From: Candidatus Omnitrophota bacterium
GTDB lineage: Bacteria; Omnitrophota; Gorgyraeia; JAGLLT01
DNA: 5,727 nt
Assembly: GCA_030630095.1 (NCBI GenBank)
Contig: DAOVNW010000066.1
Span: 1 to 5,727, forward strand
Reading direction: 5' to 3'
Under the pieces are notes generated by a model. It was not told the DNA's origin. It did no database searches and worked only from the letters and a program-made list of their open reading frames with translations. The position numbers and the translations under genes are program-made. Positions within the stretch are counted from its first letter, which is position 1; each line of letters opens with the position of its first letter. This document shows positions 1-5,138 of this stretch, in pieces.

Positions 1-99
1 AATTCTACCAGGTGGCGGATTATCTATGATGCCAATAAAGACAAGATAAAAAAGCCGCGGCTAATCAAGCCCGGTATGAAACTGAAAATACCCCGATAA
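1..99 (+). CDS. LysM-domain protein, C-terminal end only (partial)
   Basis: The window opens inside a reading frame (frame 1) that gives 32 residues and stops at TAA 97-99. The visible part matches the second half of a LysM module: a Trp-containing helix, then IYDANKDKIK, then a LIKPGMKLKIP ending, which is the usual 'N..L..PG..L.IP' close of this fold. LysM domains bind the GlcNAc backbone of peptidoglycan, so the protein is probably exported or envelope-associated. The domain sits at the very C-terminus, as is common for LysM proteins with an N-terminal signal or other module, but everything upstream is missing and the rest of the protein cannot be inferred. It ends 17 nt before phoH with no hairpin terminator between, so read-through is likely. 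Confidence 0.82.
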   Translation, partial: NSTRWRIIYDANKDKIKKPRLIKPGMKLKIPR

Positions 100-116
100 A
101 CCCTTCCGAGAATTAT

Positions 117-1085
117 ATGACGGCGAAGGTTATTGAGTTAAAGGATAACAAAGAAGCCCGCGTGCTTTTTGGTAAGCATGATGAAAACCTCAGGCTTATT
201 GAGGAGGAGTTGAATGTTTCCGTTATATCGCGCGGTGAAAAGCTTACCGTTCGCGGCAGTGACAAAAATATAAAAAAGGCCATAGATTTATTTAAGGAGG
301 TTCTTCTGGTTATCAGAAAAGGGGGAGTAATAAAAAAATCTGAACTGGCCTATGCCGTTAAAAACCTAAAAAACAATGAGCCGATAAAAATTGATGAAAT
401 TTATCTTGATAAAATAAAAGTTTCCCATAAAAGGCAGCCTGTAGTTCCCAAAACCGCCGGGCAGAAAGAGTATATTGATGCCATTAGAAACTTTGATATA
501 ACACTCAGCATAGGCCCCGCCGGAACAGGCAAGACTTATCTGGCTATGGCTATGGCGGTGGAGAGCCTGATAAAAGGAGAGTCAAGCAGGATTATTTTGG
601 CCAGGCCGGCGGTAGAGGCGGGGGAGAGCCTGGGATTTTTACCGGGTGATTTTTATGAAAAGGTCAGCCCTTATTTAAGACCGCTGTATGATGCCTTATA
701 TGATATGCTGGAGGTAGACAGGGTTAAGAGTTATATGGATAAAGGAGTCATTGAGGTTGCTCCTCTGGCATATATGAGAGGCAGGACATTAAACGACTCT
801 TTTATTATTTTAGATGAGGCGCAAAACTGCACGGCCGAGCAGATGAAGATGTTTTTAACCCGCTTAGGATTTAACTCCAAAACGGTTGTTACGGGCGATA
901 TTACTCAAAGCGACCTGCCCGGCGGCAAGCCGTCAGGACTTGTTCATGTCCAGGCAGTGTTAAAAGGCATAAAAGGCATAAAGTTTATTTATCTAAACGG
1001 TAAAGATATTGTCAGACACGAGTTGGTGCAGGAGATCATCTCGGCTTATGAAAAATTTGAGAAGGGACAGGATGAAAAGGCATAA
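117..1085 (+). CDS. phoH: PhoH family ATPase (PhoH/YbeZ type)
   Basis: This is a 322-residue cytoplasmic P-loop ATPase of the PhoH (YbeZ) family, the usual family length. Residues about 1-70 form a small KH-like nucleic-acid-binding region (LFGKHDENLRLIE then VRG). The ATPase core follows: Walker A GPAGTGKT at 133-140, the family block ARPAVEAGESLGFLPGD at 162-178, Walker B FIILDEAQN at 229-237, the sensor-like TGDITQ at 259-264, and the C-terminal DIVRHELVQ at 297-305 with its conserved Arg300. All catalytic motifs are intact. In studied bacteria YbeZ/PhoH acts with YbeY in rRNA and ribosome maturation, and ybeY lies two genes downstream here, which supports that role; an RNA-helicase-like activity is family inference. 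The ATG at 117 has only a weak ribosome site (GAG at 108-110), so its translation may depend on ribosomes finishing the LysM gene. The last 14 nt overlap pgpH. Confidence 0.96.
   Translation: MTAKVIELKDNKEARVLFGKHDENLRLIEEELNVSVISRGEKLTVRGSDKNIKKAIDLFKEVLLVIRKGGVIKKSELAYAVKNLKNNEPIKIDEIYLDKIKVSHKRQPVVPKTAGQKEYIDAIRNFDITLSIGPAGTGKTYLAMAMAVESLIKGESSRIILARPAVEAGESLGFLPGDFYEKVSPYLRPLYDALYDMLEVDRVKSYMDKGVIEVAPLAYMRGRTLNDSFIILDEAQNCTAEQMKMFLTRLGFNSKTVVTGDITQSDLPGGKPSGLVHVQAVLKGIKGIKFIYLNGKDIVRHELVQEIISAYEKFEKGQDEKA
1062..1067 (+). promoter_or_regulatory. Shine-Dalgarno site that selects the pgpH start
   Basis: AAGGGA lies four bases before the ATG at 1072, inside the 3' end of phoH. It favours that ATG over the in-frame ATGs at 1009 and 1048, which would add 21 or 8 residues of phoH-overlapping, charged sequence with no family resemblance. 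The ATG at 1048 has a GGAG at 1031-1034, but 13 nt away, which is too far to be convincing. Confidence 0.6.
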
Positions 1086-3276
1086 AGCTCTAAAGTCTAT
1101 AGATCCGCGCGCGGCATTGAGGAAGACGACCTCTTTTCTTTTAATAGCAGTCTTTGGCCTCACCTTCGTTTTTATTATTCTCATCGGACCGCGGCCTTAT
1201 GAGGGCGGCTTGCGGGAGGGAGATATAGCTACCAAAACCATTAAGGCTCCCCGTGATTTTTACGTGCCGGCCGGTATTAATCAAAAGGCAACAAGGCAAA
1301 AGAAAGAAGATGCCGCCGCGAGCGTCGAGGACGTTTACGAAATAGACAATGAGAAAGTAAAACAGGTCCTATTGGAGGTCTCTCTTTATTTTGATGAAAT
1401 ATTCCTGCTTAAAAAAAATAATGAGCTTAATGAAAAGCGTAAGGCGTTATCCTTAAGAACTAAAACTTCCATTAATTTAAAAAGTTCCTATGTTTCCTAT
1501 CTTACGGCTCTCCCCGAGGAAGAGTTAAATTCTATAGAGCAGGTGACTAAAGGTGTTCTTAGGGAAATAATGATTAAGCCGATAGTTATGCCTGGAAAAA
1601 AGAAGGAGCTGGAAAGGAAGAACCATGGAATAAGCATTATAGACCGAAGCGCGAATATTGAGGTGAGCGCCGGAATTGATGAGGTTATCGCGGAAGCTGA
1701 CGCTTTGAAGGCGGCTCAGGGGTTAATTAATGACAGATTAGGCGGACGGGACGCGAGGAATATATCTTCAGAGATTATAAAGTATCTTTTATCGGACAAT
1801 CTCGTTTTTAATGAGGAACTAACCAGCAAAAGGAAGCAGGAAGCCAGAGATAAAGTAGTTCCGGCCTACGAGCAGACTTTAATTAAAAAGAACAGTATTA
1901 TAGTCGCTAAAAGCCAGCTTGTTACCGGACAGCATACACTTTACCTTCGAAAAGCTCAGGAGATTCAAAACGAAGAAAATAATAAAATTTCAAAAATATA
2001 TTATTATTACAGTATAAGTATATTTGTTAGTATACTTTTTTTGCTCTTTTTGCTTTATCTCAGGCTATATGAACCTGCTGTATTTTCCAATACAAGATAT
2101 CTGGTTTTAATTGGACTTCTTTCCTTTTTGATTGTTCTGGCATCTAAAGTAATATCACTTTCGGCTCTATCGGTTTATTTAATTCCTCTGGCAAGTGTTT
2201 CTATTTTGATAGCTATTCTGATTAATGGCAGGCTGGCTATTGTTATGACGCTTTTTTTAAGCATCTTTGTAGGCATAATAACCGGTGAGCAGTTGAGTAC
2301 CTTTATTTACAGTTTGAGCAGCGGTCTTATTGGTATATACCTGGTGCAGAACGTTAGAAGGCGGGCTCAGGTTTTAAAGGCCGGTGTCTTTGTCGGATTA
2401 ATAAGCTGTTTGACTATTATAAACATAGACCTCATGCATGGATTAGGCGGTAAAACTATATTGCATGAGAGCCTCTGGGGTTTGATTAACGGTCTGGTTT
2501 GCGCTTTTATCGTAATGGGTATTTTGCCGGTGCTTGAGTATCTTTTTAAGATTACGACTAACATTAGTCTCCTGGAACTCTCGGATCTTAATCACCCTTT
2601 ATTGAAGGAGATGGTTATTAAGGCGCCGGGGACTTATCACCATAGTTTAATAGTCGGCAACTTAGCCGAAAGCGCGGCCGATAGCATAGGAGCCAACTCA
2701 TTACTGGCCAGGGTAGGCGCTTATTATCACGATATTGGCAAACTGAGTAAACCCGAGTACTTTAGTGAAAATCAGATGGGATTTGATGATAAGCATGCTG
2801 AGCTTGCTCCCAAAATGAGCAGTTTAATTATTACCAGTCATATAAAAGATGGAGTTGAATTAGCCAGGAAGTACAAACTGAGCAGTACCATTTTAGACTT
2901 TATCCGGCAGCATCACGGGACAAGCCTTACCTTTTACTTTTATCAGCGGGCTTTAGAACGCGAGAAGAAGGATGGTGAGGTAAAGGAGGAGGATTTCAGG
3001 TATAACGCGCCTCTGCCTCAGACAAAGGAAGTAGCCCTGGTTCTTCTCGCTGATTCAGTCGAAGCGGCTACGCGCGCTATTGCCAGCCCGACACATAAAA
3101 AGATCAAAAAGACCGTACAGAAGATAATCAATAATAAGTTTATTGACGGCCAACTGGATGAGTGTGATTTAACTCTAAAGGATTTGCATAAAATATCCAC
3201 GAGTTTTTCAAGGCTGCTGGCCGGCATTTATCATAGCAGGGTGGAGTATCCCGATCCCGATAATGAAGCGGACTAA
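1072..3276 (+). CDS. pgpH: PgpH-type 7TM-HD membrane phosphohydrolase (probable c-di-AMP phosphodiesterase)
   Basis: A 734-residue integral membrane protein with full 7TMR-HD architecture. A first membrane helix (about 21-39) leads to a large extracytoplasmic 7TMR-HDED domain (about 45-305), which opens with the family motif TIKAPRDFYVP. A multi-helix membrane block spans about 310-490, followed by a cytoplasmic HD domain (about 515-700). The metal-site residues are present: TYHHS (His523/524), YYHDIGK (His553-Asp554), His590, the HH of RQHHGT (614/615) and Asp661 in ADSVEAATRA. Listeria PgpH, of this architecture, hydrolyses c-di-AMP to pApA; that substrate is inferred here, and no diadenylate cyclase gene lies in the window to confirm it. 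The start at 1072 is chosen for its Shine-Dalgarno site and for a short basic N-terminus just before helix 1. The gene overlaps phoH by 14 nt and ends 22 nt before the chosen ybeY start, so it is probably co-transcribed. Confidence 0.94.
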   Translation: MKRHKALKSIDPRAALRKTTSFLLIAVFGLTFVFIILIGPRPYEGGLREGDIATKTIKAPRDFYVPAGINQKATRQKKEDAAASVEDVYEIDNEKVKQVLLEVSLYFDEIFLLKKNNELNEKRKALSLRTKTSINLKSSYVSYLTALPEEELNSIEQVTKGVLREIMIKPIVMPGKKKELERKNHGISIIDRSANIEVSAGIDEVIAEADALKAAQGLINDRLGGRDARNISSEIIKYLLSDNLVFNEELTSKRKQEARDKVVPAYEQTLIKKNSIIVAKSQLVTGQHTLYLRKAQEIQNEENNKISKIYYYYSISIFVSILFLLFLLYLRLYEPAVFSNTRYLVLIGLLSFLIVLASKVISLSALSVYLIPLASVSILIAILINGRLAIVMTLFLSIFVGIITGEQLSTFIYSLSSGLIGIYLVQNVRRRAQVLKAGVFVGLISCLTIINIDLMHGLGGKTILHESLWGLINGLVCAFIVMGILPVLEYLFKITTNISLLELSDLNHPLLKEMVIKAPGTYHHSLIVGNLAESAADSIGANSLLARVGAYYHDIGKLSKPEYFSENQMGFDDKHAELAPKMSSLIITSHIKDGVELARKYKLSSTILDFIRQHHGTSLTFYFYQRALEREKKDGEVKEEDFRYNAPLPQTKEVALVLLADSVEAATRAIASPTHKKIKKTVQKIINNKFIDGQLDECDLTLKDLHKISTSFSRLLAGIYHSRVEYPDPDNEAD

Positions 3277-3285
3277 TAGAGGAAC

Positions 3286-3293
3286 GAAGAGAG
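3286..3293 (+). promoter_or_regulatory. Purine-rich ribosome site for the ybeY start
   Basis: GAAGAGAG ends five bases before the ATG at 3299, and a second candidate, AGAGGAA, lies at 3278-3284. The alternative in-frame ATG at 3263 is preceded by pyrimidine-containing sequence (CCCGATCCCGATA) with no Shine-Dalgarno match. This supports starting ybeY at 3299. Confidence 0.5.
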
Positions 3294-3298
3294 CGATA

Positions 3299-3751
3299 AT
3301 GGCCTTAAAGGTAAATATAATAAATGAGCAAAATTTTTATCGTTTGCCTTTGAAAGAATTATGCCGGCTCAGCAAGTTTGTTCTTAAAAAAGAAGGTTGT
3401 AAAAATACGGAAGTAAGTATTCTTTTTACCGGTGATAAAGAGATAAAAAGATTTAACGCGAAATTTCGTAATAAAAATGAAGCGACCGATGTTTTATCTT
3501 TTTATCAGGAAAGCAGCCGTCCCAGGGCTTTGGCGGCGCCGTATCTGGGAGATGTTGTGATTTCCGTAGAGACCGCGAGAAGACAAGCCGCTTCTTTAAA
3601 AAAAAGTATTATAGGTGAAATCAGGCTTTATATAATACATGGCTTATTGCATCTTTTAGGCCGGAAAGATTATACTCAAAAAGATTTTTTGAAGTTGGCT
3701 AAACGGCAGGAAGGCCTCCTGAAAGACTATGCAAAAAAGAACCTTAGTTGA
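3299..3751 (+). CDS. ybeY: Endoribonuclease YbeY (rRNA maturation factor)
   Basis: A 150-residue protein of the YbeY/UPF0054 family, at the usual length. YbeY is a metal-dependent single-strand RNA endonuclease involved in 16S rRNA 3' maturation and 70S ribosome quality control. The family signatures are visible: the N-terminal VNIINEQ strand, the ATDVLSF motif, LGDVVIS, and the metal site IHGLLHLLGRKD with His114 and His118. The third ligand of the textbook site (HGxLHLxGYDH) is Asp124 here instead of His; from memory, Bacteroidetes YbeY proteins carry a similar Asp, so the enzyme need not be dead. The reading frame can be extended to an ATG at 3263 (162 residues), but the start at 3299 has the better ribosome site and gives the typical 'MxLKVxIxNxQ'-like N-terminus. 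It lies in one run with phoH, its known functional partner. Its last 23 nt overlap the next gene. Confidence 0.94.
   Translation: MALKVNIINEQNFYRLPLKELCRLSKFVLKKEGCKNTEVSILFTGDKEIKRFNAKFRNKNEATDVLSFYQESSRPRALAAPYLGDVVISVETARRQAASLKKSIIGEIRLYIIHGLLHLLGRKDYTQKDFLKLAKRQEGLLKDYAKKNLS
3707..3721 (+). other. Small hairpin over the Shine-Dalgarno-like sequence of the DgkA-PAP2 gene
   Basis: CAGGA (3707-3711) and TCCTG (3717-3721) are perfect inverted repeats separated by AGGCC, giving a possible 5-bp stem with a 5-nt loop. The stem and loop contain AGGAAGG (3708-3714), the strongest Shine-Dalgarno-like stretch before the ATG at 3729. The element lies inside the 3' end of ybeY, so translating ribosomes would melt it. 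A role in coupling translation is inference; a stem this short can occur by chance. Confidence 0.35.
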
Positions 3752-4442
3752 TAGTTTTAACGCGGCCATAGAAGGCGTTATTTATACCGTAAAGACACAG
3801 AGAAATATGAGGCTGCATTTTTTATGCGCGGTCCTTATAGTTGTTTTATCATTTTTTCTTAATCTAACTAAGACAGAGATTATTCTCGTAGCCATTGCCG
3901 CGAGCCTGGTTCTTATCGCGGAGATGTTTAATACGGCGATGGAGAAAGTGATAGATTTAATTACGCCGGACTTCCATCCATTGGCAAGGGTTGTTAAAGA
4001 TGTAACAGCAGGCTGTGTGTTAATTGCCGCTATAAACTCCCTCATAGTCGGTTACCTGGTTTTCTCCAGGCCCATCATTGACTTTGAGATAGAAGCCATT
4101 TTGTTAAGGATTCAGTATTCGCCCTGGCACATAACGTTTGTCTCGTTATTAATTGTTGTTTTTTTAGTAATTTTAACTAAGACCCTTTCAAAAAAAGGGA
4201 AGCCTTTGCGGGGAGGGATGCCCTCGGGCCACGTGGCGGTCGCGTTTTCGATATGGACAATGATCGTTTTGCTGACCCGGGAAAACTTAGTGGCGGTTCT
4301 TGCCTTGATAATGGTAATCTTGATTGCCCAGAGCAGGGTGCGGGTTAAGATTCACACCTTATGGGAAGTTGTCGTGGGAGGTTTGCTGGGAGTAATAGCA
4401 ACTTTGTTGTGCTTTCAGATTTTTTATCAATTTTTTTATTAA
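3729..4442 (+). CDS. dgkA: DgkA-type lipid kinase fused to a PAP2-type phosphatase
   Basis: A 237-residue integral membrane protein made of two domains. Residues about 1-113 are a complete DgkA-family kinase: SFNAAIEGVIY at 9-19, then QRNMRLHF, three membrane helices, and the active-site helix AEMFNTAMEKVIDLI with Glu65, Asn68, Glu72 and Asp76, followed by HPLARVVKDVTAG with Lys90-Asp91. Residues about 130-237 are a short PAP2-like domain with GGMPSGH (162-168, His168) and SRVRVKIHTLWE (202-213, Arg203 and His209). The kinase half resembles the Gram-positive-style undecaprenol kinase more than E. coli DgkA, and the phosphatase half could act on undecaprenyl pyrophosphate or phosphate; both substrates are inferred. 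The usual K-x6-RP motif is not recognisable, and the Asp of HxxxD is Glu213. The ATG at 3729 is the only sensible start that keeps the kinase N-terminus. It overlaps ybeY by 23 nt, and ybeY-dgkA adjacency is the classical arrangement. Confidence 0.92.
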   Translation: MQKRTLVDSFNAAIEGVIYTVKTQRNMRLHFLCAVLIVVLSFFLNLTKTEIILVAIAASLVLIAEMFNTAMEKVIDLITPDFHPLARVVKDVTAGCVLIAAINSLIVGYLVFSRPIIDFEIEAILLRIQYSPWHITFVSLLIVVFLVILTKTLSKKGKPLRGGMPSGHVAVAFSIWTMIVLLTRENLVAVLALIMVILIAQSRVRVKIHTLWEVVVGGLLGVIATLLCFQIFYQFFY

Positions 4443-4463
4443 AAGTGAAACTGACTAAACTAT

Positions 4464-4468
4464 GGGAG
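4464..4468 (+). promoter_or_regulatory. Shine-Dalgarno site for a TTG start (DUF502 gene)
   Basis: GGGAG lies seven bases before the TTG at 4476, a standard spacing. No in-frame ATG lies near enough to give a complete first membrane helix, so this site supports TTG initiation. The same bases are part of a four-codon frame, ATG-GGA-GCT-TAA (4462-4473), which has no ribosome site of its own. Confidence 0.6.
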
Positions 4469-4475
4469 CTTAAGG

Positions 4476-5138
4476 TTGTTTAGAAAACTGCGAAATTATT
4501 TTCTAACAGGTTTAGTGGTGATATTGCCGGTAGTTTTGACTTATGTGATATTCAGGCTGCTGGTAACTAAAACGCTTGCTCTTATAGTTGAACCCATATC
4601 GAACTTGTTGATCCAAACCGCCCAGCCTTATCTGCCGGATATTTATTTTCCTTATGCCGTCCAGATATTTAAGGGAGTTGTCTTTATTGGTATTATTGCC
4701 TCAGTAATTATCGTGGGCCTGGCGGCGAGAATTTTTGTAATTAGAAAAATATTTTCCTTTGTTGAGCGGCTTTTTCTGAAAGTGCCTATGATAAGTAAGA
4801 TATATATGTCCATCAAGCAGTTAAGTAACGCCTTTCTGGGTTCAGGGAGAATTATCTTTGAAAAGACAGCTCTTGTAGAGTATCCCCGCAGGGGCATTTA
4901 TTCAATCGGCTTTGTGACTTCTGAGTCCAAAGAAGAGCTGCAAGCCAAGACCAGGGCGGATATGATAAACGTTTTTATCCCCACAACGCCTAATCCAACT
5001 TCAGGGATTTTTATTCTGGTGCCGGCGAAAGAGCTGATTTATCTTGATATGAGCGTTGAAGAAGCCCTTAAGCTTGTTGTCTCCGGTGGCAAGGTAACGC
5101 CGGATTATAGAAAAGAAGGGCCAAAAGATGGAAAATAA
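4476..5138 (+). CDS. DUF502 (COV1-like) membrane protein
   Basis: A 220-residue protein of the DUF502 family, whose plant members include the COV1/LCV membrane proteins; the molecular function of the bacterial members is not established. Two membrane segments are clear, about 9-30 (LTGLVVILPVVLTYVIF, with the family's mid-helix Pro) and about 65-88. A soluble, probably cytoplasmic part follows with family-typical blocks: KVPMISKIYMSIKQ (102-115), VEYPRRGIYSIGFVT (134-148), VFIPTTPNPTSG (166-177) and DMSVEEALKLVVSGG (191-205). The length and motif order are complete. The start is TTG at 4476, giving MFRKLRNYF just before helix 1, and is supported by GGGAG seven bases upstream. It begins 33 nt after the DgkA-PAP2 stop with no terminator between, and overlaps mgtE by 11 nt. 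The context suggests an envelope or membrane role, but nothing in the sequence shows a reaction. Confidence 0.92.
   Translation: MFRKLRNYFLTGLVVILPVVLTYVIFRLLVTKTLALIVEPISNLLIQTAQPYLPDIYFPYAVQIFKGVVFIGIIASVIIVGLAARIFVIRKIFSFVERLFLKVPMISKIYMSIKQLSNAFLGSGRIIFEKTALVEYPRRGIYSIGFVTSESKEELQAKTRADMINVFIPTTPNPTSGIFILVPAKELIYLDMSVEEALKLVVSGGKVTPDYRKEGPKDGK

Noticed and set aside
962..983. Tandem 9-bp repeat AAAAGGCAT, with the 13-nt AAAAGGCATAAAG recurring at 1075-1087
   Set aside because: The first two copies encode a KGI-KGI dipeptide-like repeat at a position that fits the PhoH family, and the third copy falls at the phoH/pgpH junction in another frame; too short and too AT-rich to be more than coincidence.
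1009..1071. N-terminal extension of the PgpH frame to the ATG at 1009 or 1048
   Set aside because: The extension lies wholly inside phoH, is Arg-rich with no family resemblance, and the ATG at 1072 has a good Shine-Dalgarno site just upstream.
3263..3298. Upstream ATG for ybeY at 3263
   Set aside because: No ribosome site before it, and the extra 12 residues are basic and not typical of the YbeY N-terminus; the ATG at 3299 fits better.
4211..4220. Internal start at ATG 4218 preceded by GGGAGGG, which would yield the PAP2 domain alone
   Set aside because: The purine run abuts the ATG with no spacing, and starting there would remove the residues just before PSGH; the bases are explained by the GGM codons.
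4407..4442. Possible promoter in the AT-rich end of the DgkA-PAP2 gene (TTGTGC with TATCAA or TATTAA)
   Set aside because: Spacings of about 12 or 23-24 nt do not fit a sigma-70 promoter, and the region encodes membrane helix, which explains the T-richness.
993..4897. Several open frames on the minus strand (about 63-87 codons) at 993-1184, 2367-2564, 3018-3227, 3782-4045 and 4652-4897
   Set aside because: Each lies antisense to a well-supported gene, shows no recognisable domain, and has low-complexity or shadow-like composition.
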